Below are positions 6,887 to 14,339 of a DNA stretch of 64,000 bases, piece by piece. The stretch lies in assembly GCF_900103535.1 (NCBI RefSeq), contig NZ_FNHQ01000005.1:54820-118819 (forward strand). The letters are read 5' to 3'. The stretch comes from Megasphaera paucivorans (GTDB lineage: Bacteria > Bacillota > Negativicutes > Veillonellales > Megasphaeraceae). The notes beneath the pieces are model-generated. The model searched no databases, was not told the DNA's origin, and was given only the letters and a program-made list of their open reading frames with translations. The position numbers were made by a program, and so were the translations under genes. How positions within the stretch are numbered: position 1 is the stretch's first letter; each line of letters opens with the position of its first letter.

Positions 6887-8248
6887 TTATCGGTGTATGT
6901 GCGCCAGTTTCCGATACAAGACAGATCGTGAAATATGCAGCAGCTGTGCCGCTTTCGTTTTATTTCCCTCCGCCTGTTCCAAAGCCTGTAAAATCAATTC
7001 TCGTTCATTCTCCTTAAGAGATAAGGGCGCCTGCTGCGCCGTCTCCCCTGCTGCATAGGTACACTCCCAGGGCCGGAAAGGTATCTTATTGACATCGATC
7101 ACGGGTTCATCATTCCAGCAAATAGCCTGTTCCAAAATATTTTCCAACTCCCGTACATTTCCCGGCCAGGAATAACTCTTCAGCAAGTCCAGTGAAGTTC
7201 GCGTCACGCCCTGGGCATTAGAACCGATCCGCACATTGATCCGATGGATCAGCCCCGGCACCAGCATATCCAGATCCTCCAGCCGCTGCCGCAGCGGCGG
7301 CATGTTGATCTCCAGGACATTGATGCGATAAAACAAATCCCGGCGGAATTTTTTCTCCTCCACCAATTGCCGCAGATCCGTATTCGTAGACGCCATCACC
7401 CGGACATCCAACGGAATCGGCATCGTCGCTCCGATACGCCATACGTTCCGTTCCTGCAGGACACGCAGTAATTTGACCTGCATATCCATCGGCATATCTC
7501 CGATTTCATCCAGCAAAATAGAACCGCCGTTGGCAAGTTCAAATTTCCCCGGATTGCCGCCTTTTTTAGCCCCCGTAAAGGACCCGTCAACATAGCCGAA
7601 CAACTCTGATTCCAGCAGATTTTCCGGGATAGCCCCGCAGTTCACGCTGATAAACGGCGATTCCCGGCGCACCGAACGCGTGTGGATCGCCTGCGCAATA
7701 ATTTCCTTGCCCGTCCCGCTTTCCCCGGTGATCAGCAGGGTGGAATTGGTCCGTGATGCTTTTCTTGCCAATTTCTTGACATACAACATCTGCGGCGTCT
7801 CTCCGATAATATCCATGCACGTATATAATTTTGTGCAGGCTCCGGCCATGACGTTGACGTTTTGGTGGGACAGTTTGCTGACAATTTCCTTGGCAACCAT
7901 TTGATCCGGAAAAATCGTCTTGACCACTGCGCCGACTACTTGATGTTTATTGCGAAGGGGAAATCGGGCAACCAAAAAACTCTTATCTTTGATTTTCAGC
8001 GTTTCACCCCAAATCGAGTAGCCCTGTTCGATGGTTTCATTCAACCGGCAATGGGGAATCACATCGACGACTTTTTTCCCGATAATATCTTGGCGTTTGC
8101 AGTCCAGCGCTTTTAGAAAAAAATCATTGACAAACGAAATGCACCCATCCAGATCGATTGCTAAAATGCCCTCGAACGGCGTGTCGGCAATCGCATTCAA
8201 ATATACGTTATTAAAAAACGTCTCCGGCATTTTTACAGGCAGTGTCAT
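6887..8248 (-). CDS. Sigma-54-dependent transcriptional activator (PAS, AAA+, Fis-type HTH)
   Basis: 453 residues. An N-terminal PAS domain (about 15-125) is followed by a sigma-54 activator AAA+ domain with Walker A GESGTGKE, Walker B SILLDEIGDM and arginine-finger region, and a C-terminal Fis helix-turn-helix (GNKTKAAQLLHISRSVLYRKL). The sigma-54 contact motif reads GSFTGA rather than GAFTGA. It lies directly downstream of the CoA-transferase operon, which has a near-perfect -24/-12 promoter and an upstream dyad, so that operon is the likely target. The PAS domain probably senses a small ligand or redox state. The converging kinase terminator lies at its 3' side. Confidence 0.93.
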   Translation of the reverse strand: MTLPVKMPETFFNNVYLNAIADTPFEGILAIDLDGCISFVNDFFLKALDCKRQDIIGKKVVDVIPHCRLNETIEQGYSIWGETLKIKDKSFLVARFPLRNKHQVVGAVVKTIFPDQMVAKEIVSKLSHQNVNVMAGACTKLYTCMDIIGETPQMLYVKKLARKASRTNSTLLITGESGTGKEIIAQAIHTRSVRRESPFISVNCGAIPENLLESELFGYVDGSFTGAKKGGNPGKFELANGGSILLDEIGDMPMDMQVKLLRVLQERNVWRIGATMPIPLDVRVMASTNTDLRQLVEEKKFRRDLFYRINVLEINMPPLRQRLEDLDMLVPGLIHRINVRIGSNAQGVTRTSLDLLKSYSWPGNVRELENILEQAICWNDEPVIDVNKIPFRPWECTYAAGETAQQAPLSLKENERELILQALEQAEGNKTKAAQLLHISRSVLYRKLAHIHR

Positions 8249-8385
8249 GGGGCTCCCTCCTTTTCTATCGTTGCATATATGGTATATATACTATTATATC
8301 ATGTAATGCCGTTTATGTGAGGAGGCGGCATTGCAAAATATCCATTGTATTCAATTGTATCTTGTATATTTCGTATGCGCGGCTG

Positions 8386-8424
8386 TCCAAAAAATATGCC
8401 ACTATGCAGTATAGTGGCATATTT
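8386..8424 (-). terminator. Intrinsic terminator of the acyl-CoA dehydrogenase operon
   Basis: A perfect 14-bp stem (8392-8405 with 8411-8424), a 5-nt loop and a TTTTTT tail on the minus strand, 17 nt after the acyl-CoA dehydrogenase stop. It separates that operon from the activator gene. Confidence 0.85.
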
Positions 8425-8440
8425 CCGGAAACAAGCAGCG

Positions 8441-9595
8441 TTATGTTGTCGTGCGTATATCCTTGGCGATCGTCATGCCGACCACCATTTTCAAAACCTC
8501 GGAGGCTCCGACTCCGATATCCAGAAGCCGGGCATCTCGGGCATACCGCTCTACATCATTGTATTTCATATATCCATGGCCGCCGTATATTTGCAGCGCC
8601 TGATGGCAGATATCCGTGATGACACGGCTTACAAATAATTTCGCTGTCGACGCCTCCAGCGAGTATTCCGCCTGTGTATCGCGCTTCTCCGCGGCAGCAC
8701 GTACCATGTGTTCCGCGGCTTGGATCTGTACATACATATCGGCTATTTTTTCCTGAATCGCAAACAACGATACTAAGGGCTTGCCGAAAACCACGCGTGT
8801 ATTGGCATACGATACAGCATCCTGCAAGGCGGCCTCGGCAATTCCCAATCCCATGGCCGCCATCCCCAGCCGACCGCTTACCAATCCGTACATCGCAATT
8901 TTAAACCCGCCGTTGACCGGACCGATCCGCTGGTCGTCCCGTATCAGGCAATGGTCAAAGTGCAATGCCGTCGTACGCGAACTACGGCAGCCAAGCTTTT
9001 CCTCCGAGGGACCGACCGTAAACCCCGGTGTCCCTTTTTCCACCAAAAACAGGCTGATTCCTTTGGCCCCCAATTCCGGCGCCGTTTTAGCCGCTATGAT
9101 ATATACCTCCGCCAACCCGCCGTTGGTGGCAAAGAACTTCGCTCCGTCAAGCTGCCAGCCGCCGTCCCGGGCTGTCGCCGTCGTCGTAATGGCAGCGGCA
9201 TCCGAACCGGCCTGTACTTCACTGATCGTATAAGTCGCGATTTTTTCACCGCGTATCAGCCCCGGCAGATAGGTTTGTTTTTGTTGCTCCGTCCCAAACT
9301 GCCGCAGCACATCGACTGCCATCCACTGCACGATCAAGGTAAGTGCCACACCGGCACTGGCTTTGGCCAATAAGGTCAGCACCGCATAGGCCGTCAAAAA
9401 GGAATACCCCCTGCCGCCGTACTGCGGATCATAGGAACTGCCGAATAGGCCGCAGGTTCTCATTTCCGGAAGAAGTTCTTTCGGAAATCGGCTGTCCCGG
9501 TCCAATTCTCTGGCTTTAGGCTGCAGCTGATGCCGGCAGAATGCACGGACTTGCTGTAAAAACTCTTCTTCATGGGCCGCTATAGCAATCATCAT
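8441..9595 (-). CDS. Acyl-CoA dehydrogenase family protein, catalytic Glu position altered
   Basis: 384 residues with the full acyl-CoA dehydrogenase fold: FAD/substrate motifs YTISEVQAGSDAA and the C-terminal IYGGHGYMKYNDVERYARDAR. In most family members the catalytic base is the Glu of (I)YEGTSEIQ; here the aligned segment reads DIGVGASEVLK, with Val in its place. The alternative base of isovaleryl-CoA dehydrogenase (LDLERL) is also absent, since the text is LVSGRL. The enzyme may use another base or act on an unusual substrate. It is the last gene of an operon with both CoA-transferase subunits, which suggests activation and oxidation of a short-chain acid. The start at 9595 is an ATG-ATG pair. 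Confidence 0.88.
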   Translation of the reverse strand: MMIAIAAHEEEFLQQVRAFCRHQLQPKARELDRDSRFPKELLPEMRTCGLFGSSYDPQYGGRGYSFLTAYAVLTLLAKASAGVALTLIVQWMAVDVLRQFGTEQQKQTYLPGLIRGEKIATYTISEVQAGSDAAAITTTATARDGGWQLDGAKFFATNGGLAEVYIIAAKTAPELGAKGISLFLVEKGTPGFTVGPSEEKLGCRSSRTTALHFDHCLIRDDQRIGPVNGGFKIAMYGLVSGRLGMAAMGLGIAEAALQDAVSYANTRVVFGKPLVSLFAIQEKIADMYVQIQAAEHMVRAAAEKRDTQAEYSLEASTAKLFVSRVITDICHQALQIYGGHGYMKYNDVERYARDARLLDIGVGASEVLKMVVGMTIAKDIRTTT

Positions 9596-9607
9596 AGGCT
9601 CCTTTCC

Positions 9608-10267
9608 TTATACCTTCATTTCACAGAAATCATCGGCAACGACAAAATCAGCAGCTGTAGAAGCGCGTATTTCCTCCAGCGTGATTCCCGGTGCATGTTC
9701 ACGAAGGATCAAACAATGATTGCCGACAGAAAATACAGCTTTATCCGTAACGATCGTTTTCACGCAATGCTTGCCCGTCAGCGGCAAGGTACATTTTTTC
9801 AGTACTTTCGATTCGCCGCTTTTATCGGTATGCATCAAGCAGGCAACCACGTCTTTGGTCCCATAGCAAAGTTCCATGGCACCGCCCGGTCCGGGCCACC
9901 ATTTACCGTTCCGTTTCACGGCCCAATTGGCAATATTTCCCTCCTGATCGACCTCCAGCGCACCTAACACGGTAATATCCAAAACACCGGCACGCATAGC
10001 CCCCAAAGAGGTCGGCAGATCCATAACCGCCGCTCCGGGCATCAAGGTTACCGGTTCGGAACCGGCATTGGTAATATCTGCTTTAGCCTCCTTTGCTGAC
10101 GGACGCGGACCTACGCCGAACAAACCGTTTTCGGCATGAAACATGACCGTAACGCCCTCCGGCAAGTAATTTGATGCTTGTGTCGGCATACCAAACCCTA
10201 AATTGACTAATTGGCCGTTCTTAAATTCCTGGGCCACGCGTTTTGCAATCAAAACTCTCGGATTCAT
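9608..10267 (-). CDS. CoA-transferase subunit B
   Basis: 219 residues, family I CoA-transferase beta subunit. The catalytic Glu is Glu46 in FHAENGLFGVGP, the same place as in AtoA and SCOT. LGALEVDQEGNIANW is the conserved downstream stretch. It moves CoA between short-chain carboxylates in the cytoplasm. The gene is 15 nt downstream of subunit A and 12 nt upstream of the acyl-CoA dehydrogenase, so all three are co-transcribed. The substrate cannot be read from the sequence; a butyrate or acetoacetate type substrate is plausible by family. Confidence 0.93.
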   Translation of the reverse strand: MNPRVLIAKRVAQEFKNGQLVNLGFGMPTQASNYLPEGVTVMFHAENGLFGVGPRPSAKEAKADITNAGSEPVTLMPGAAVMDLPTSLGAMRAGVLDITVLGALEVDQEGNIANWAVKRNGKWWPGPGGAMELCYGTKDVVACLMHTDKSGESKVLKKCTLPLTGKHCVKTIVTDKAVFSVGNHCLILREHAPGITLEEIRASTAADFVVADDFCEMKV

Positions 10268-10282
10268 TGAAATTCCCTCCTC

Positions 10283-11041
10283 TTATTCTTCTACCAATTT
10301 GCCCGTACGCAGCCAATGCTGACGATAGATTTCATCATGTTCTGCCAGACTCAGCCCCTTGACGACAGCTTGAACAAAGGGTGCCGCCGTTCCGACCCGG
10401 TCCGGTGAAATCGTCCCGACAGGAACAATTTCTTCTACTTCCGCTACGGTATAATCACAAGCCATGGCGACAATAGGATTGCAGTTGACTCCCGTATACC
10501 GATACTCTAAATTACCGGCTTCATCGGCACGCCATGCTTTAATCAATCCGAACGGTGCCCGCAATGCGGCTTCTACAAAGCAGGGAATTCCATTGATCTC
10601 TATCACTTCCTTGGGTTCCTCCAAATCAGCAAACAATCCCGGTTCATCCAAAATCCCTACGCCGACAGGAACCAATACGCCGCCTAATCCGACAGCTCCG
10701 GCACGTACTTTTTCCGCCCAAGTGCCCATGGGGTAAAACTGTTCTACCTTAATATTTCCTTTTAGATATTCTTCCGTTGATTCCTGCGTCGTACCGACAT
10801 GAGAAGAAATCAATTCCTTGACCCGTCCGTTTTTATACAACATGGCACGGCCAAAACCATCCAGTCCCGGTTCATTCGTAAGCAATGTAATATCCGTGAT
10901 CCCATGTTCGATCAGCCAGTCGATGCAGCACGTAGGCTCCCCGGCGCCCACAAATCCCCCCATCATGATTCTCGCATCTGTTTTAGGGATACATCCTAAT
11001 GCTTCATCCATAGACCGTACCTTATTACCGAACTTTGACAT
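10283..11041 (-). CDS. CoA-transferase subunit A
   Basis: 252 residues, family I CoA-transferase alpha subunit, with the glycine-rich MMGGFVGAGEP near the N terminus, as in AtoD-like proteins. It is the first gene of the three-gene operon. A good ribosome-binding site (AAAGGAGGTAGATATC) precedes the ATG. Upstream are a sigma-54 promoter (11096-11110) and a CCGCA-N15-TGCGG dyad, so expression should depend on RpoN and a sigma-54 activator, most likely the one encoded at 6887. Confidence 0.93.
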   Translation of the reverse strand: MSKFGNKVRSMDEALGCIPKTDARIMMGGFVGAGEPTCCIDWLIEHGITDITLLTNEPGLDGFGRAMLYKNGRVKELISSHVGTTQESTEEYLKGNIKVEQFYPMGTWAEKVRAGAVGLGGVLVPVGVGILDEPGLFADLEEPKEVIEINGIPCFVEAALRAPFGLIKAWRADEAGNLEYRYTGVNCNPIVAMACDYTVAEVEEIVPVGTISPDRVGTAAPFVQAVVKGLSLAEHDEIYRQHWLRTGKLVEE

Positions 11042-11095
11042 GATATCTACCTCCTTTTATTTGTATACCGTTCTTGCCCGAGCATACATTTATAT

Positions 11096-11110
11096 GCAAT
11101 ATACATGCCA
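11096..11110 (-). promoter_or_regulatory. Sigma-54 (-24/-12) promoter of the CoA-transferase operon
   Basis: Minus strand TGGCATGTATATTGC matches the consensus TGGCACG-N4-TTGC at all but one position, with GG and GC exactly 12 positions apart. It lies about 55 nt upstream of the subunit A start. Confidence 0.85.
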
Positions 11111-11121
11111 AATAAAAGTCT

Positions 11122-11146
11122 CCGCAAAAAAGCCTATATTCTGCGG
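11122..11146 (-). promoter_or_regulatory. Upstream dyad, candidate activator-binding site
   Basis: CCGCA (11122-11126) and TGCGG (11142-11146) form an inverted repeat with a 15-nt spacer, just upstream of the sigma-54 promoter. This is a plausible enhancer site for the Fis-type domain of the activator encoded at 6887, though it lies unusually close to the promoter. Confidence 0.45.
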
Positions 11147-11174
11147 TCTCCCCATTATTTTTAATCATGCAGGC

Positions 11175-11236
11175 AAAAAAAAACGTCCCCCAACAAGACA
11201 ACTCGTCCCAAATAGGGACAGTCATCCGGGAGACGT
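11175..11236 (-). terminator. Intrinsic terminator of the chagasin-like gene
   Basis: On the minus strand an outer ACGTC(T)CCC / GGGGACGT stem encloses a smaller GTCCC/GGGAC hairpin and is followed by eight or more T residues. It lies 14 nt after the stop codon. Confidence 0.75.
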
Positions 11237-11249
11237 TCCGTCAACACGA

Positions 11250-11744
11250 TCACATAGCGGCAGCGGGCATAGACGCTCCGTTCCGAACACGGACATCACA
11301 ATATACATGTTTTGCTGCCATTCCGGCAGGTTCCCAAGGACGCCGCAAAGAAAACACCACCGTTTCCTTCCCGCGCACTCCTTCTTTAGCCTGTAAAATA
11401 AATACGGTCCGCACCGGTCCTCCTGTAAGTCCGTTCGCATGCATCACCGGTGCCTCCGTGTGGTATTTCACCTCCAGCAGCTGCAATGCCGTATTATCGA
11501 TAACCCAGTCATACCCCGTTCCTCCGGCAGCCAACAGTTCTACCCGCAGACACTCTCCCGGCGTTATTTCGACTCCGACCGTCGTCGTATCCCTCTCATC
11601 GATGCGGACAGTCACTCCCACGGGAAGCTCCCGATACGCCATCCCCTCGGCAGCCGCCGTTGTGGGTGCCGCCACCCACATCACGACTCCGCAAATACCA
11701 ATCATCAATCCCCATTGGATCCGTTTCCATATACGCATACCCAA
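11250..11744 (-). CDS. Secreted chagasin-like cysteine protease inhibitor (family I42)
   Basis: 164 residues with a signal peptide (hydrophobic stretch about 10-27, ending APTTAAAEG). The mature part carries the three inhibitory loops of chagasin: GGTGYDW (family NPTTGY), LTGGP (family GxxG) and RRPWEP (family RPW). Chagasin-type proteins block papain-like cysteine proteases. Here it should act in the periplasm or outside the cell, against host or self proteases. It is monocistronic, with its own terminator downstream and a long upstream region without a recognised gene. The ATG-GGG-ATG start leaves two possible initiation codons, at 11744 or 11738. Confidence 0.88.
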   Translation of the reverse strand: MGMRIWKRIQWGLMIGICGVVMWVAAPTTAAAEGMAYRELPVGVTVRIDERDTTTVGVEITPGECLRVELLAAGGTGYDWVIDNTALQLLEVKYHTEAPVMHANGLTGGPVRTVFILQAKEGVRGKETVVFSLRRPWEPAGMAAKHVYCDVRVRNGASMPAAAM

Positions 11745-12080
11745 TTGCCTCCTTCGCTACCACGCCGCTTCCGCAAGCGGGCTAGACAGCGTGCCGCTGT
11801 ATCCGGTCGATCCGATTCCTGTTCCGGCAAAGAACGGGCACGCTCCTTACTACTGAAAGTAATTCGGCATCGCCTGCGGATTTCCTGCCACCCAAACTAA
11901 GCAATCCTATGATCGGAAACGAACCAGCCTGCAAAAGCCCGGAACATAGGCACTGTATCCCACCTTCTGGCAAAAGATAAAGGATATGCCTTATTTAGTA
12001 ATAGAAAGATAACAGATTATAGCATAATCTTGTAACGCAAGTAGATAAAAATGTGTTATAAAATAACCTATTTTATGACA
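11745..12080. other. Intergenic region, no recognised gene; possible structured leader of the chagasin-like gene
   Basis: About 335 nt between the divergent chagasin-like gene and the PduU-like gene. Its 11.75-11.99 kb half is GC-rich with several short stems on the minus strand, for example GGATT...AATCC around 11890-11912. A minus-strand frame without ATG runs 65 codons and ends at 11782, but looks unlike a known protein. I tried matching common riboswitch signatures (cobalamin, T-box, TPP, SAM, ydaO) and found none. The 11.99-12.08 kb half is AT-rich and should hold the plus-strand promoter. Confidence 0.3.
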
Positions 12081-12122
12081 AAACGCAACAAAGACAATAA
12101 TCATCGTCCTTGTTGCGTTTTT
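12081..12122 (+). terminator. Terminator-like hairpin upstream of the PduU-like gene
   Basis: AAACGCAACAA pairs with TTGTTGCGTTT, extended by GAC/GTC across an A-C mismatch, and six T residues follow. No plus-strand gene precedes it, and it ends about 70 nt before the PduU-like start. It is therefore either a leader attenuator or the end of a short non-coding RNA. Confidence 0.6.
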
Positions 12123-12194
12123 TAAAATTCATTACAATAAATACATAGAAGCTATTACCATCACTCATAGCACTTAGAAAGGAGTTTACCCCAC

Positions 12195-12575
12195 ATGGAG
12201 TTTACTACAACGTCAGATATCATGCAAAAAGCCGCCCGCATCATCATGGAAAGTGTCCCGGGAAAACAAATCACGCTGGCACACGTCATCGCCAGTCCCG
12301 ATCCTATATTGTACCGCAAGCTGGGATTAGATCCGAATATCGATTACCATAATGCAGCGATCGGTATCTTATGCCAGACCCCGTATGAAACCGCTATCAT
12401 CACCGCCGATATCGCATTGAAATCCGCCTCCATTACGCTTGGATTTGTGGATCGTTTCAGCGGAACGCTGGTTGTGACCGGCTCTATTTCCGATGTTACC
12501 ATTGCCTGGGAAAAAGTACTGGAGTATGCGTCCCAAGTTCTCTGCTTCGAAGTGTGTCCCATCACCAAGGCATAA
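12195..12575 (+). CDS. pduU: Microcompartment shell protein, PduU/EutS type
   Basis: 126 residues, a circularly permuted single BMC domain of the PduU/EutS class. The N-terminal strand region (QITLAHVIASPD) precedes the BMC core AAIGILCQTPYETAIITADIALKSASITLGFVDRFSGTLVVTGSISDV. Such hexamers form shell tiles. It starts a three-gene cluster with a PduV/EutP-like GTPase and an aquaporin-type channel, 13 kb away from the main propanediol microcompartment operon, which contains no PduU homologue. The ribosome-binding site AGAAAGGAG lies 12 nt upstream. Assignment to PduU rather than EutS rests on that main operon. Confidence 0.88.
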   Translation: MEFTTTSDIMQKAARIIMESVPGKQITLAHVIASPDPILYRKLGLDPNIDYHNAAIGILCQTPYETAIITADIALKSASITLGFVDRFSGTLVVTGSISDVTIAWEKVLEYASQVLCFEVCPITKA

Positions 12576-12608
12576 AAAATCTTCCCGTCATAAGAAAGGA
12601 GGTCCCGA

Positions 12609-13109
12609 ATGAAGAAGATCATGCTGGTAGGACGTACCGGATCCGGCAAGACTACATTAACGCAGGCACTAAAAGGTTCCCGAATTACCTATCATAAAAC
12701 CCAATACATACTACACGGAGATGTAGTCATTGACACCCCCGGCGAATACTGTGAAAATACAGCGCTGGGCCGGGCTCTTATCGTCTATTCCCATGAAGCG
12801 GATATCGTCGGTCTATTGGTAAATGCGGCAGAAGCGTATACCCTCTATAGTCCGAATATCGTCTCTCTTGCCACACGCGAAGTAATCGGCATCGTTACCC
12901 ATATCCACGACGCCTATGCCAATCTGCCGCAGGTTTCCCTCTGGCTTGAACTCACGGGATGCAAAAAGATTTTTTATGTTGATTCCATCACCGGGGAAGG
13001 GATTCCGGAACTGCTCACATACCTGAAAGAGGAGAACGACAAGCTTCCCTGGGATGAAAAATACGCAAAAGAAGTAGCAGAAGCAAAACAGGCAGTACCA
13101 TATAAATAA
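12609..13109 (+). CDS. pduV: PduV/EutP family GTPase
   Basis: 166 residues. It has P-loop GRTGSGKTT near the N terminus and DTPGEY as the G3 motif, as in EutP and PduV. PduV associates with the microcompartment surface in Salmonella, and EutP may have kinase activity; the true role is not settled. The start follows AAAGGAGG, 33 nt after the PduU-like gene, so the two are co-transcribed. Position next to PduU matches the order pduU-pduV in classical pdu operons. Confidence 0.85.
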   Translation: MKKIMLVGRTGSGKTTLTQALKGSRITYHKTQYILHGDVVIDTPGEYCENTALGRALIVYSHEADIVGLLVNAAEAYTLYSPNIVSLATREVIGIVTHIHDAYANLPQVSLWLELTGCKKIFYVDSITGEGIPELLTYLKEENDKLPWDEKYAKEVAEAKQAVPYK

Positions 13110-13138
13110 TAGGCATCTAATTTAAAGGAGGTATTCAA

Positions 13139-13888
13139 ATGTTTCCGTACATATGTGAATTTGTAGGTATGTTTATGTTAATTCTTCTCGGCAACGGCGT
13201 TGTCGCCAACGTCACGCTGAACAAATCAAACTTTAAAGGCGGCGGTCTTTGCATGATAACCTGTGCCTGGGGCCTTGCCGTTATGATCCCTGTATATATT
13301 TTCGGGCCCTTTTCCGGCGGTCATTTTAACCCTGCCGTAACCATCGGCCTCGCCGTCGGCGGTCTATTCCCTTGGAGTATGGTTCCCGGATATCTGATCG
13401 CTCAATTCTCCGGCGCATTTGTCGGTGCCGCACTCGTTTCTATTCTCTTCCGTGATCAATTCAATGCAACCGAAGGCGATCCCAACGCCAAATTAGGCAT
13501 CTTCTGCACCCAGCCGGCGGTCCGCAATATTCCGCTGAACTCGCTGAGCGAATTTGTCGGTACCTTTGTCCTTTTATTCTCTATTATGGGCATTTCCAAC
13601 GCCGCTGGACTGCACCCGGCTCAGGGCATGGGACTTGCCGTCGGCATGGGAAATCTGTACATCTTCGGCATCATCGTTGCCGTCGGCCAATCACTCGGTG
13701 GTCTTACGGGATATGCCATCAACCCCGCTCGTGACTGGGGCCCTCGCCTGGCATACACCGTAATGCCGATCCACGGCAAAGGCTGTGCCCACTGGGCAGA
13801 CTACGCCTTAGTTCCTATGATAGCTCCTATCTTGGGCGGCTCCTTCGGCGTATTGCTCTATGAACTTATTTTCAGCATGGCCAGATAA
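13139..13888 (+). CDS. MIP-family channel (aquaporin/glycerol facilitator), likely propanediol facilitator
   Basis: 249 residues, six predicted membrane helices and both NPA motifs (GGHFNPAVTIG and GYAINPARDWGPR). The Asp after the second NPAR is typical of glycerol-conducting facilitators. In Salmonella the propanediol facilitator PduF is of this family, and here the gene follows the PduU and PduV homologues by 29 nt with AAAGGAGG upstream. It is therefore the likely entry route for 1,2-propanediol or glycerol used by the microcompartment. Substrate choice is an inference from position. Confidence 0.88.
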   Translation: MFPYICEFVGMFMLILLGNGVVANVTLNKSNFKGGGLCMITCAWGLAVMIPVYIFGPFSGGHFNPAVTIGLAVGGLFPWSMVPGYLIAQFSGAFVGAALVSILFRDQFNATEGDPNAKLGIFCTQPAVRNIPLNSLSEFVGTFVLLFSIMGISNAAGLHPAQGMGLAVGMGNLYIFGIIVAVGQSLGGLTGYAINPARDWGPRLAYTVMPIHGKGCAHWADYALVPMIAPILGGSFGVLLYELIFSMAR

Positions 13889-13909
13889 AATATACTATCC
13901 GATAATCGA

Positions 13910-14185
13910 GTAGGAGGTCACCCATTAGTTGAGTGACCGACCTCTCACACCACCCCGTACGTACCGTTCGGTATACGGCGGTTCAATTGTTTGCGTGCTG
14001 TTTTCGTAATCGCTCGTATTGGCTTGGAAAATCATAATATCCGGCCAATGCGAGCTTTTCGTTTGTAATAGAACATGTTACTATAGGGCTTCCGGCTATA
14101 GCTTGTTGCGCACTCCGGTTCGGACGGTACCCATAGCTGCCGTCAGCGAATAGTGGTTCGTATATCAGTTGCAACGTTCACCCAA
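13910..14185 (-). mobile_element. Group II intron remnant (3' end with domains V and VI)
   Basis: On the minus strand the 3' side shows a domain V-like hairpin (about 13947-13984; CCGCCGTATACCG ... GTACGTACGG, then GGTGGTGTGAGAGG). A domain VI-like stem follows (GGTCAC/GTGACC around ACTAAT), ending CTCCTAC at about 13910. Upstream is a shortened reverse-transcriptase reading frame. The 5' intron domains are missing, so this is a dead relic. It lies about 20 nt after the MIP-channel gene. Confidence 0.75.
13983..14174 (-). pseudogene. Group II intron reverse transcriptase/maturase, internally deleted fragment
   Basis: 63 codons. The first part, IYEPLFADGSYGYRPNRSAQ, is the highly conserved RT-2/RT-3 region of LtrA-type proteins. 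After QQAI the sequence jumps to AGSPIVTCSITNEKLALAGY..., which resembles the extreme C-terminal end of such proteins. Several hundred residues, including the catalytic YADD motif, are therefore missing in frame. The relic cannot be active. Confidence 0.75.
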
Positions 14186-14228
14186 AAACGACCACGTTGA
14201 AGCCCTTCTGCTTCTGCGTGGTCGTCTT
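14180..14228 (-). terminator. Terminator-like hairpin between the intron relic and the zinc-binding protein gene
   Basis: AAACGACCACG (14186-14196) pairs with CGTGGTCGT (14217-14225), and T residues follow on the minus strand. It is the second of two successive hairpins after the zinc-binding lipoprotein gene. Confidence 0.6.
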
Positions 14229-14250
14229 TTGGTGCGTCCTCCTATTCCTT

Positions 14251-14298
14251 GAAAAAGGTGTGCTGTTTTCTCCCGTCAAGAGAGCCCGGGCAGCACCT
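14251..14298 (-). terminator. Intrinsic terminator of the zinc-binding lipoprotein gene
   Basis: AGGTGCTG and CAGCACACCT enclose an inner CCCGG-rich stem, followed by TTTTTC on the minus strand, 41 nt after the stop. Confidence 0.65.
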
Positions 14299-14339
14299 AT
14301 AAGTCGGATGTATCTCAACAGTCCCCTCCCTGACAGGGG

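Noticed and set aside
11782..11973. A 63-codon minus-strand frame upstream of the chagasin-like gene
   Set aside because: It starts with TTG without a ribosome-binding site and resembles no family. Kept only as part of a possible structured leader.
11745..11990. A cobalamin or other known riboswitch upstream of the inhibitor gene
   Set aside because: I could not find the conserved cores of cobalamin, T-box, SAM, TPP, ydaO or glycine riboswitches.
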